This document shows, piece by piece, positions 44,491-54,210 of a stretch of DNA of 64,000 bases. Source of the stretch: an uncultured Cellulosilyticum sp. (GTDB taxonomy: Bacteria > Bacillota > Clostridia > Lachnospirales > Cellulosilyticaceae); NCBI GenBank assembly GCA_934725855.1, contig CAKVCL010000005.1, positions 62,001 through 126,000 of the forward strand, given 5' to 3'. The notes below the pieces were generated by a model. It did not search any database. It had not been told where the DNA came from and saw nothing but the letters and a program-made list of their open reading frames with translations. Both the position numbers and the translations under genes were made by a program. How positions within the stretch are numbered: position 1 is the first letter of the stretch; every line of letters starts with the position of its first letter.

Positions 44491-44582
44491 TGTTAAATTA
44501 AAAAACTCTATTTAATCAAACAACAGATACAAAAAGTATAGAATATAAAATATCTGAAGGATTTAAGAAAGGGAGTAAAAAA

Positions 44583-46639
<2,057 letters not shown>

Positions 46640-46683
46640 ATGCAGTATTGTGAACTTTAAATAAAGTTCATGCTTTGTACTAG

Positions 46684-46729
46684 AAGGACACTTTTCTAAA
46701 AGAAATTTTAGAAAAGTGTCCTTTTTTTA
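46684..46729 (+). terminator. Rho-independent terminator
   Basis: AAGGACACTTTTCTAAAA / TTTTAGAAAAGTGTCCTT, an 18-bp stem with a short loop and T run, after lysS. Confidence 0.94.
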
Positions 46730-46779
46730 TAGTTACACGCTCTGTTTCTTTTTGCATACTTATAGCCTCTGTAGAAATA

Positions 46780-47067
46780 ATGAAATTTTTATGGGTTATT
46801 TTGCAGTATTATGCGTTTATTCTGAAATCTGGACAAAATCATCTTGACAATAAGTTGGTAAAGAGAGGATATATTATAAGAGAAAAGAATTTGGAGGATG
46901 GGAGAGAGTCATTATTGATATTAACAAATTTGGGAGAGGCGGTAAATAAGAAACATAAACAGTATGAGAAATATTTTATGAAGGAATTTATGAATCTATT
47001 TAGAGAAGAAGATTATGAAGCACTTAAAGGTATTTTAAAAAGGAGTAGATTATGCACACTATTATAG
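46780..47067 (+). pseudogene. MarR-family regulator remnant (N-terminal part lost)
   Basis: Up to 95 residues remain. From about residue 21 the sequence is the wing and C-terminal dimerisation helices of a MarR protein: LDNKLVKRGYIIREKNLEDG, LLILTNLGEAVNKKHKQYEK and LFREEDYEALKGILK. The preceding recognition helix and N-terminal helices are missing or scrambled, and no ribosome binding site precedes the frame. MarR genes of this type usually sit upstream of a MATE exporter, and a MATE fragment follows directly, so both are remnants of one decayed cassette. Confidence 0.65.
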
Positions 47068-47071
47068 AATA

Positions 47072-47343
47072 ATAGGAAAAGAGCCAGTACGATTTGTGAT
47101 AGAAATGGGACTTGGTGCATGTGTAGTGGAGCTGCTTGGGCAACAGTTATTGCCCAGGCAATAGCCGGTATGGGGATTATGATTTACTCTATGGTGAAAT
47201 TACCGTGGCTAAGACGCAATAAAACGAGTGCAAGCTGGAATTTTGATAGACTAAAAGAAATCATTTTAAATGATTTGGCAACAAGTGTTCAGCGGTCTGT
47301 TATGAATTTTGGAATTTTAATGAAACAATACTTTACAATATGA
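47072..47343 (+). pseudogene. MATE-family efflux transporter fragment
   Basis: The stretch encodes the middle of a MATE exporter: FVIEMGLGACV in one frame continues as SGAAWATVIAQAIAGMGIMI in another, showing a one-base frameshift near 47123. It then runs on as YSMVKLPWLRRNKTSAS and LNDLATSVQRSVMNFGILMK until a stop. The N-terminal half and everything after about 75 residues are lost, so it cannot work as a transporter. It directly follows the MarR remnant, the usual order for an intact regulator-exporter pair. Confidence 0.7.
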
Positions 47344-47420
47344 AAAACTGGAACGTTAATACAATTTATTGTGTTTTTTGTATAATATGATAAAATGTTA
47401 AATTGAAATAAATTTATTTT

Positions 47421-47783
47421 GTGCATATTAAGAAGAAGGGGCAGATGTGTGGCTATTTGGTTTATGAGGCTGAAGGAATACAAAAAATTCGATATGCTGA
47501 TGAGAATCTAATTTATATGCTTGGTTGTCGGGATTTTGCAGAATTTAGTAAGCACGTAAGAGGTTGCTTTTCTAAAAGGGTGTATAAGGATGATATTAAT
47601 CGGGTGCAACAAGAGCTTGTTGATCAGGCTAATCAGCCAAGTGATGATATTGATTGTGTGAATTATTGCATTGTCCATCTGGATGGAGCTATTCGAAAAA
47701 TTGAAGATATTGGACATAAACAATTCATTGATAATGGAGTGCCCGTATTTTATGCATATCTTGCAGATATCATAGAAGAATAA
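47421..47783 (+). CDS. PAS-domain-only protein, probably a sensor remnant
   Basis: At most 120 residues, covering one PAS domain: YLVYEAEGIQKIRYADENLI, CRDFAEFSKHVRGC, VYKDDINRVQQEL and a final FYAYLADIIEE. In Lachnospiraceae this PAS type normally precedes a GGDEF or kinase domain; here the frame stops right after it, so the output domain has been lost or the protein is a bare sensor. The start is unclear: GTG at 47421, or ATG at 47445 with AAGGGG only three bases away. It adjoins the decayed MarR/MATE region. Confidence 0.5.
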   Translation: MHIKKKGQMCGYLVYEAEGIQKIRYADENLIYMLGCRDFAEFSKHVRGCFSKRVYKDDINRVQQELVDQANQPSDDIDCVNYCIVHLDGAIRKIEDIGHKQFIDNGVPVFYAYLADIIEE

Positions 47784-48048
47784 AAGAGAGCTTAATTTGG
47801 GACAAAATTATATCCAATAAAAATAGTATTAACAAATATAAGACATATGAAATGTAACATTTCATATGTCTTTGTCTAGTTTATTTAAAATAATAGTAAA
47901 TTGATAAGCTAATATATGGTAACTATTATGAAAACTGAAAGGCTTATATATGAAATGTCTACAATACAAAACATAATTTCGTTGAAAACTGTAGAAAATA
48001 ATATATATTATTGCGAATTTATTTTAAATTATATATAGTGTCATTAGA
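47784..48048. other. Intergenic stretch with one hairpin
   Basis: AT-rich DNA between the PAS fragment and the LacI-type regulator. Apart from the hairpin at 47840-47874 and the operator at its right end, I see no gene or repeat. Confidence 0.5.
47840..47874 (+). terminator. Hairpin, probable terminator
   Basis: AAGACATATGAAATG / CATTTCATATGTCTT, a perfect 15-bp stem with a 3-base loop but only three Ts after it. Confidence 0.6.
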
Positions 48049-48061
48049 AAACGTTTAAGTA
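48049..48061. promoter_or_regulatory. LacI-type operator, copy 1 (before the regulator gene)
   Basis: AAACGTTTAAGTA contains the palindromic AAACGTTT core typical of LacI-family operators and sits 20 bases before the regulator start codon. An identical 13-bp copy precedes the transporter operon at 49273-49285. Confidence 0.65.
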
Positions 48062-48080
48062 CATGAGGGGGTAAGTAGAT

Positions 48081-49097
48081 ATGGTATCTATGAAAGATAT
48101 ATCAGTTGCATGTGGCGTAAGTGTAGCAACTGTTAGTAAAGCATTAAATAATCATAGTGATATCGGAGAAGCAACAAAAGAAAGAGTTCAGAAAATGGCA
48201 AAAGAGATGGGATACTTTCCAAATTCAATGGCTAGGGCATTAAAAACCAAGCGTACATATAACATTGGTGTACTTTTTGAAGACGCAGAGGGAAGTGGTT
48301 TAACCTATGACTATTTCTCATATATGCTAGATTACTTTAAAAAGACGGTAGAGCAAAAGGGGTATGATATTACCTTTTTGAATAGTAAGTGCAATAATAG
48401 GATGTCCTTTTTGGAGCATTGTCAATATCGTAATTTTGATGGTGTATTTATAGCTTGTACGGATTTTTATGATCCGCAAGTTATTGAACTTGTTCATAGT
48501 GATATCCCTGTAGTGACGATCGATCATATATTTGATAATTGTATTAGCATTGTATCAGACAATGTGGATGGAATGAGACAGTTAGTAGAATATGCTTATG
48601 AATGTGGACATAGAAAGATTGCTTATATTCATGGTCCAGACTGCTCTGTTACAAAGTCGAGATTATCGTCTTTTTACTATACATGTGAAAGACTGGATAT
48701 AAATGTTCCTGATGAATATGTATGTGAAGCTAGTTATAGAGGAAGTCTTGAGGCAAAAATACAGACAGAGAAGCTATTAGAATTAGTAAATCCACCAACA
48801 TGCATTCTATATCCAGATGATTTAACCAGTTATGGGGGAATTAGTGCAATTAGAGAGCGAAAGTTATCAGTACCTGAAGATATATCCATCATAGGATATG
48901 ATGGAGCAAGAAGTTGTCAATTGGGAACGCCTCCACTTACAACTTTACATCAGGATACTAAAAGTTTAGGTGAGCAAGCAGGTAAGATGTTGCTTTCACT
49001 CATTGAACATCCAAAGACAACCATTATAAGAAATCTTATAGTTAAGGGAAACATATTAAAAGGTGGGACAGTTAGAAAAATCAACGAAAACGATTGA
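48081..49097 (+). CDS. LacI-family transcriptional regulator
   Basis: 338 residues. The N-terminal helix-turn-helix reads SMKDISVACGVSVATVSKAL and is followed by the hinge helix NSMARALKTKRTYNIGV. The rest is a sugar-binding type I fold: DGVFIACTDFYDPQ, GMRQLVEYAYECGHRKIAYI, CILYPDDLTSYGGISA, and IIGYDGARSCQLGTPPLTTL. The sugar transport operon downstream carries the same operator-like sequence, so it most likely represses that operon and itself until an oligosaccharide-derived inducer appears. GAGGGGG lies before the ATG. Confidence 0.94.
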   Translation: MVSMKDISVACGVSVATVSKALNNHSDIGEATKERVQKMAKEMGYFPNSMARALKTKRTYNIGVLFEDAEGSGLTYDYFSYMLDYFKKTVEQKGYDITFLNSKCNNRMSFLEHCQYRNFDGVFIACTDFYDPQVIELVHSDIPVVTIDHIFDNCISIVSDNVDGMRQLVEYAYECGHRKIAYIHGPDCSVTKSRLSSFYYTCERLDINVPDEYVCEASYRGSLEAKIQTEKLLELVNPPTCILYPDDLTSYGGISAIRERKLSVPEDISIIGYDGARSCQLGTPPLTTLHQDTKSLGEQAGKMLLSLIEHPKTTIIRNLIVKGNILKGGTVRKINEND

Positions 49098-49272
49098 TTT
49101 GACAGTAAATAAGAAATGTGTTTTTATATGAGTTTTTAGTAAAAATGATGAAGAAAATTTTAATTAAATAGATTAAACTTATAATGAAAATAATAAATAA
49201 TATAAAAAAACATGAAAAATTTAAATTTACTATTGCAAATTGCATAATAATAAACTATACTATGACTATAGT

Positions 49273-49285
49273 AAACGTTTAAGTA
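49273..49285. promoter_or_regulatory. LacI-type operator, copy 2 (before the sugar ABC operon)
   Basis: AAACGTTTAAGTA, identical to the copy before the LacI-family gene, 40 bases before the first permease start codon. Just upstream lie AT-rich sequences that could hold the promoter. Confidence 0.65.
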
Positions 49286-49324
49286 AAAAATAAATTCGGA
49301 GGCTAATGAGAAGGAGAGTAGAGT

Positions 49325-50230
49325 ATGAAGAGTTTTTTACGTAACACATGGCAGAACAGAGCCCATGTAGTCATGGCTTTGCCAGTATTTTTGATTTTAT
49401 TCTTTATTATGTACGTTCCAATGGCAGGTTTAGTGATGGCATTTAAGAATTTTGACTTTAAACTTGGTATTTGGAGCAGTCCTTGGTGTGGACTAGACAA
49501 CTTTAAGTTCTTACTTGCTTCAAAAAGTACATTCGTTAATATCACTAAGAACACCATTTTGTACTACATATTATTTACGGGAATTGGAACAGTATTAAAT
49601 GTTGTTCTTGCTATTGCAATTGACCAATTCTTATTTAAAAAAGTTGCTAAGACCATGCAAACCTTAATGATTATTCCAGTATTTATTTCTTATGCAGCAG
49701 TTCAATTTATTGTTTATGCATTCATTAGTACTGATACTGGTATTATCAATCATTCATTAGGTCTAAACACAAGATTTTATTCAACAGCAAGCTTATGGCC
49801 TTGGGTATTACTAATTGTTAAGATTTGGAAAGATACAGGATATGGTTCTGTACTTTATATGTCTGTACTTGCAGGAATTGATACATCACTTTATGAAGCA
49901 GCTGAAATTGATGGGGCTAATAAATGGCAAAGAATTTGGCATATTACTATTCCAGCTTTAGTACCAATGATTACCGTAATGTTATTACTTTCTGTTGGTA
50001 ATATTATGAGATCTGATACTGGTCTATTCTATCAAGTAACAAGAAATAGTGGTATTTTATATTCGACTACACAAGTTATTGATTCCTATGTATTAAATGC
50101 AATCCTTACAAGCGCTAACTTTGGCTTTACCGCTGCAACAAGTTTATTCCAGTCAGTTATTGGTTTACTATTAATGTTATTTGCAAATGGTTTAGTACGT
50201 AAGATACAGCCAGAGAATGCATTATTCTAA
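49325..50230 (+). CDS. Carbohydrate ABC transporter permease, LplB-type
   Basis: 301 residues with six transmembrane helices. The LplB subtype shows in LPVFLILFFIMYVPMAGLVM and AFKNFDFKLGIWSSPWCGLD at the N terminus, and the EAA loop for the ATPase is YEAAEIDGANKWQRIWHITI. It is one half of the membrane channel, with the next gene encoding the other. This subtype often carries oligosaccharides or complex-glycan products. GGAGAG precedes the ATG; the second permease starts 12 bases after its stop. Confidence 0.92.
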   Translation: MKSFLRNTWQNRAHVVMALPVFLILFFIMYVPMAGLVMAFKNFDFKLGIWSSPWCGLDNFKFLLASKSTFVNITKNTILYYILFTGIGTVLNVVLAIAIDQFLFKKVAKTMQTLMIIPVFISYAAVQFIVYAFISTDTGIINHSLGLNTRFYSTASLWPWVLLIVKIWKDTGYGSVLYMSVLAGIDTSLYEAAEIDGANKWQRIWHITIPALVPMITVMLLLSVGNIMRSDTGLFYQVTRNSGILYSTTQVIDSYVLNAILTSANFGFTAATSLFQSVIGLLLMLFANGLVRKIQPENALF

Positions 50231-50242
50231 GGAGGAGAGAAG

Positions 50243-51178
50243 ATGTTAGCTAGAACAAAAGGAAACAAAGCAGATTTGGAGCCTTCTAGAACTGAGAAGA
50301 AGGGCATTGGACAGTATATCTTAGGATTAGTACTGTTAATATATACTCTATTTTGTGCACTTCCAGTATTGCTTGTATTTATTGCAGCATTTACTGATGA
50401 AGTTGCTATTGTACAAAATGGTTTTAGCTTTATGCCAGAAAAATGGTCACTAAGTGGATTTAACGCAGTTATGAGGTATGGTAAACAATTACTTACTTCT
50501 TATGGTGTTACCATTTTTGTTACTATATTTGGTACATTACTTGGATTGTTTGTAATGAGTATGTTTGCTTATGCAATTAGTCGTAAAGGATTTAGATTAT
50601 CAAAATTCTTATCTATTTATTTACTTATTCCAATGCTTTTTAATGGGGGTCAACTTTCAGGATACGTAATTTTTACAAGCTATTATGGCTTAAAAGATAG
50701 CATTTGGCTTTTAATTCTTCCACTTTGTGTAAGTACCATGAATGTTATTATTTTAAGAACCTACATTGCTAATAGTATTCCAGATGAATTAATGGAAGCT
50801 GCTAAAATTGATGGTGCAGGTGAATATAGAACCTTCTTCCAAATTACATTACCTTTATTAAAACCATCTCTTGCTGCTGTAGGATTTATGATGGCAACAG
50901 CATATTGGAATGACTGGCAAAATGCAATGTTGTATATTACCTCTGATTCAAAGAAGCCTTTGCAATTACTTTTAATTAATATTCAAAAGAGTATTGAATT
51001 CTTATTAAACAATGCAAACGTTCCTGCATCTGCTAGAGCAGCAATGGGAGGGGGTATTCCACAATACTCTGCAACCATGGCAACGGTACTTGTTGTTATT
51101 GGACCAATTATGGTTGCATATCCTTTCTTCCAAAAATATTTCGTAAAAGGTCTTACAGTTGGTTCAGTAAAGGGTTAA
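50243..51178 (+). CDS. Carbohydrate ABC transporter permease, YtcP-type
   Basis: 311 residues with six transmembrane helices, the partner of the LplB-type permease. ALPVLLVFIAAFTDEVAIVQ and GFSFMPEKWSLSGFNAVMRY belong to the YtcP family; the EAA loop reads MEAAKIDGAGEYRTFFQITL, and the end reads PFFQKYFVKGLTVGSVKG, a highly conserved C terminus. GGAGGAG lies 7 bases before the ATG. The binding-protein gene follows. Confidence 0.93.
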   Translation: MLARTKGNKADLEPSRTEKKGIGQYILGLVLLIYTLFCALPVLLVFIAAFTDEVAIVQNGFSFMPEKWSLSGFNAVMRYGKQLLTSYGVTIFVTIFGTLLGLFVMSMFAYAISRKGFRLSKFLSIYLLIPMLFNGGQLSGYVIFTSYYGLKDSIWLLILPLCVSTMNVIILRTYIANSIPDELMEAAKIDGAGEYRTFFQITLPLLKPSLAAVGFMMATAYWNDWQNAMLYITSDSKKPLQLLLINIQKSIEFLLNNANVPASARAAMGGGIPQYSATMATVLVVIGPIMVAYPFFQKYFVKGLTVGSVKG

Positions 51179-51273
51179 TGTTAAAATTAGTGCTTTAATT
51201 AAATGGGTTATTCTAGAGAACACAATTTAGTGTTTCTATGAACAATTATATATTTTTAAGGGAGGATTTTATT

Positions 51274-52836
51274 ATGAAGAGTAATACAATGATTAAAAAA
51301 ATGCTAGCAGCAATGTTAGTAGCAGGTGTGTCTGTTTCAATGTTTACTGGTTGTGGTAGCAAGAGTGCAAATAGTGCAGCAGCAGGCTCAAATGATGCAG
51401 CAGCAAATACAACAGCAGATACAACAACAGATACAGCAAGTACAGATACAGCTTCTGGTGATGCTGTAAATATCAATCTTACAAGAGCATGCTTTAACCT
51501 TGCAACACCTGATAGTGAGCAAGTTAAAAAAGTTGAAGATGCAATCAATGATTACATCAAAGATAAAATCAATGTTCATGTTACATTAACAGATATTGGT
51601 TCTGGTGAATACACAGACAAAGCTAACTTAGCATTAGCAAACAATGAAATCAACCTTCTTTGGACAGCTTCTTGGGAAGGTGTTATCGGTACAAATGATT
51701 TAGTACCACAAAATGCAGTATATGATATTACAGATCTTTTACCAGGGACTCCGTTATATGGTTCAATGGATGAAGGTCAATGGGAAGCTACAAAATATAA
51801 TGGAAAGAACTACTTCATTCCAGTATATAAAGATAACGTAGAAGGTTATGACTTTATGTTCCGTAAAGACTTAGTGGACAAATATGGTTGGGATACAGCA
51901 TCAGTTAAAACATTAGCTGACCTTGAACCAATGCTTGCAGATGCTAAATCAGAAGGACTTAAATATCCATTCCTTACTCAAAAAACAGCTATGTTCTACA
52001 GATTCTATGTTGATCAATTTGACTTCTTCACAGGAGATGTTAAAGGAAACTTCGTAGGTGTAGATAGAGAAAAGAATGAAGTAGTTGATACTATTTTGAC
52101 GCCTCAATATGAAGAATTCTGTACATTAATGGCTAAATGGGCAGAAGCTGGATATGTTTCTGAAGATGAAGTAACAAAAACAACAACAGATACAACAACT
52201 CAAACAAAAGACTGGGCAATTTCTTGGTGGACAGATATTCCTGTCAACGCAGAAGCTAATGCTCGTTATGCTCAAGAAGTTGTAATGCAACCAGCTACTG
52301 GGAGATGGGCTCACTCTACTTCAGCTCTTGGTTCTTGCTACGCTGTAACAGCAAATAGTACACCAGAGCAAGCAAAAGCTTGTGTAGATTTTATGGGACT
52401 TCTTTATACAGATAGCAAACTTGCTGATATGTATACATTTGGTATTGAAGGTGAAGACTTCACTTATGATGCAAATGGTAAAGTTACTCAAACTAGTGAA
52501 AAATACAATCACTCTATGTGGGAATCAGCTAATGCTACAATCGTAACACCACTTGATAACGAACCAGATAACAAAGCTGATCTTTATAAAGACTTCAATG
52601 GTGGTGCAAGCACATCTTGTGCAGCTGGTTTCCGTTTTGACAAATCTCCAGTAGATGCTCAATATACTGCTTGTCAAAACGTATTTGATACATATGGTTT
52701 CCCACTTGAAAATGGTGGTATTCCTTCTGCTGATGTAAAAGCTACTATTGAACAATATCAAAAAGCTCTTGATGAAGCAGGTTACCAAGATGTTTTAGCT
52801 GAATTCCAAAAACAATATGATGCTTGGAAAAACTAA
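51274..52836 (+). CDS. Carbohydrate ABC transporter substrate-binding lipoprotein
   Basis: 520 residues. A lipoprotein signal (LVAGVSVSMFTGCGS) places the lipidated cysteine near residue 27; a low-complexity Ala/Thr/Ser/Asp linker follows to about residue 65. The rest is a large extracellular solute-binding domain of the LplA/YtcQ type, rich in Trp and Tyr (LLWTASWEGVIGTNDLVPQ, DLLPGTPLYGSMDEGQW), suited to oligosaccharides. AAGGGAGG 8 bases upstream decides this ATG over one 12 codons earlier. No ATPase gene is present; a shared MsmX-like ATPase elsewhere probably energises the system. Codon use looks optimised, as for an abundant protein. Confidence 0.92.
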   Translation: MKSNTMIKKMLAAMLVAGVSVSMFTGCGSKSANSAAAGSNDAAANTTADTTTDTASTDTASGDAVNINLTRACFNLATPDSEQVKKVEDAINDYIKDKINVHVTLTDIGSGEYTDKANLALANNEINLLWTASWEGVIGTNDLVPQNAVYDITDLLPGTPLYGSMDEGQWEATKYNGKNYFIPVYKDNVEGYDFMFRKDLVDKYGWDTASVKTLADLEPMLADAKSEGLKYPFLTQKTAMFYRFYVDQFDFFTGDVKGNFVGVDREKNEVVDTILTPQYEEFCTLMAKWAEAGYVSEDEVTKTTTDTTTQTKDWAISWWTDIPVNAEANARYAQEVVMQPATGRWAHSTSALGSCYAVTANSTPEQAKACVDFMGLLYTDSKLADMYTFGIEGEDFTYDANGKVTQTSEKYNHSMWESANATIVTPLDNEPDNKADLYKDFNGGASTSCAAGFRFDKSPVDAQYTACQNVFDTYGFPLENGGIPSADVKATIEQYQKALDEAGYQDVLAEFQKQYDAWKN

Positions 52837-52854
52837 TTCAGGTATTTAATAAAT

Positions 52855-52897
52855 AAAAAATGAGGATGTTACTTTGGGGTGGCATCCTCATTTTTTT
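52855..52897 (+). terminator. Rho-independent terminator
   Basis: AAAAATGAGGATG / CATCCTCATTTTT with a 14-base loop, after the binding-protein gene. Confidence 0.9.
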
Positions 52898-53032
52898 GAT
52901 GCAAGAATTTTTAAAGTAGGGTATGATAAAGTAAGTAAATTTAGATGGAGAGAAATTTGAGCAATATTTATTAAGAAATTTCCTTATGAGTATGCTAATA
53001 TGAAAAAAGTAGGAGAAGAGAGGGAGATGAAC

Positions 53033-53443
53033 ATGAGTCAAAAGGCCATAACACAAGATTTGTTATCCTATATACATGAGCATTTAGATGAGACATTATC
53101 AATGGATGAAATATCAAAAAAATTTAATTACTCAAAGTTTTATATTGCTAGAGTTTTTAAAGAAGAAACAGGTTCTACGCTTTACAAATACATTCAAAAT
53201 AAAAGATTAGAAAAAGCAGCAATAAGTTTAGTTGAAACCAATAAGCCTATTATTGAAATTGCTTATGAAGCGCAGTATAGTTCACCACAAGCATTTACAT
53301 TAGCATTCAGGCAAGAATACAGTTGTTCACCTCAGATTTATAGAAAGAGATATGCTTTACTATTAGAAAGTAAGACCAGTATAAGTCAAAAAGTAATCAG
53401 CCATTTAAGTCATTATACGATAGAAGGGAGAATGGCAGCATGA
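53033..53443 (+). CDS. Small AraC-family regulator (DNA-binding domain only)
   Basis: About 136 residues. Two helix-turn-helix motifs of the AraC domain fill residues 5-105: [40 protein letters not shown], then [20 protein letters not shown] and [15 protein letters not shown]. There is no sugar-binding or other sensing domain, as in SoxS or MarA, so its abundance rather than a ligand may set its activity. ATGs at 53027 and 53033 are both possible; AGGGAG is better spaced for the second. Its stop overlaps the ATG of a ClpP-like gene (ATGA), so the two are translationally coupled. Confidence 0.85.
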   Translation: MSQKAITQDLLSYIHEHLDETLSMDEISKKFNYSKFYIARVFKEETGSTLYKYIQNKRLEKAAISLVETNKPIIEIAYEAQYSSPQAFTLAFRQEYSCSPQIYRKRYALLLESKTSISQKVISHLSHYTIEGRMAA

Positions 53444-54027
53444 GTACGATACCATATGTTATTTCGCAAACGGGTAAGGGTGAGCGAAGTTATGATATTT
53501 TTTCAAGATTACTAGCTGATCGAATAATTTTTTTATGTGAAGATGTAAATGATACGTCAGCTAGTTTAATTATTTCACAAATGCTATTTTTGGAAGCAGA
53601 AGACCCAGATAAAGATATTCAGTTTTACATCAATAGCCCAGGAGGCTCAGTAACAGCTGGATTTGCAATTTATGATACCATGCAATATGTAAAATGTGAT
53701 GTTTCTACGATATGTGTAGGAATGGCAGCAAGTTTTGGAGCATTCTTATTGGCAGGTGGAACAAAAGGAAAAAGAATGGCACTTCCTAATGCAGAAATTA
53801 TGATTCATCAACCTATTGTTCATGGCAATGGTATACAGGGACAGGCAACAGATATTAAGATTATGTCTGACCATATTCAAAAGAATAAACAAAGGCTTAA
53901 TCAAATATTAGCTCAAAATACAGGTAAAAGTATAGAAGAAATTGTAAGGGCAACCGAAAGAGATCATTATATGAGTGCGGATGAAGCGGCTAATTTTGGA
54001 TTAATTGATAAGGTATTAAATAAGTAA
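53440..54027 (+). CDS. ClpP-family serine protease (paralogue)
   Basis: 195 residues, the normal ClpP length. The catalytic triad is visible: Ser in [16 protein letters not shown], His in [12 protein letters not shown], Asp in [32 protein letters not shown] and the N-terminal [17 protein letters not shown] match ClpP. ClpP forms a tetradecamer that needs an AAA unfoldase (ClpX or ClpC). The gene is not next to tig or clpX, as the housekeeping copy usually is, but is coupled to an AraC-type regulator, so it is likely a second ClpP under dedicated control. Whether it is the only copy cannot be judged from this window. Confidence 0.92.
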   Translation: MSTIPYVISQTGKGERSYDIFSRLLADRIIFLCEDVNDTSASLIISQMLFLEAEDPDKDIQFYINSPGGSVTAGFAIYDTMQYVKCDVSTICVGMAASFGAFLLAGGTKGKRMALPNAEIMIHQPIVHGNGIQGQATDIKIMSDHIQKNKQRLNQILAQNTGKSIEEIVRATERDHYMSADEAANFGLIDKVLNK

Positions 54028-54034
54028 GAATAAG

Positions 54035-54069
54035 AAAACATTTCCTAAAGCAATAGGAGATGTTTTTTT
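54035..54069 (+). terminator. Rho-independent terminator
   Basis: AAAACATTTCCT / AGGAGATGTTTT (one mismatch) with a 10-base loop and T run, after the ClpP gene. Confidence 0.82.
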
Positions 54070-54210
54070 AATTTTAAAAATGTTTATAAAAAATCTGATA
54101 TGGTGAAATTTTGTGTTATTATATGAGTAGATGAATCATTTAAATGATCTAGTTTTTATAGGATATTGATTGAAAATGAACAAATTTATAAAGAAAAAGG
54201 GGAAAATTGC

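Noticed and set aside
51361..51470. Tandem repeat array in the sugar-binding lipoprotein gene
   Set aside because: The repetitive GCAGCA/ACAACA stretch encodes the usual Ala/Thr/Ser linker after a lipoprotein signal; it is not a DNA repeat element.
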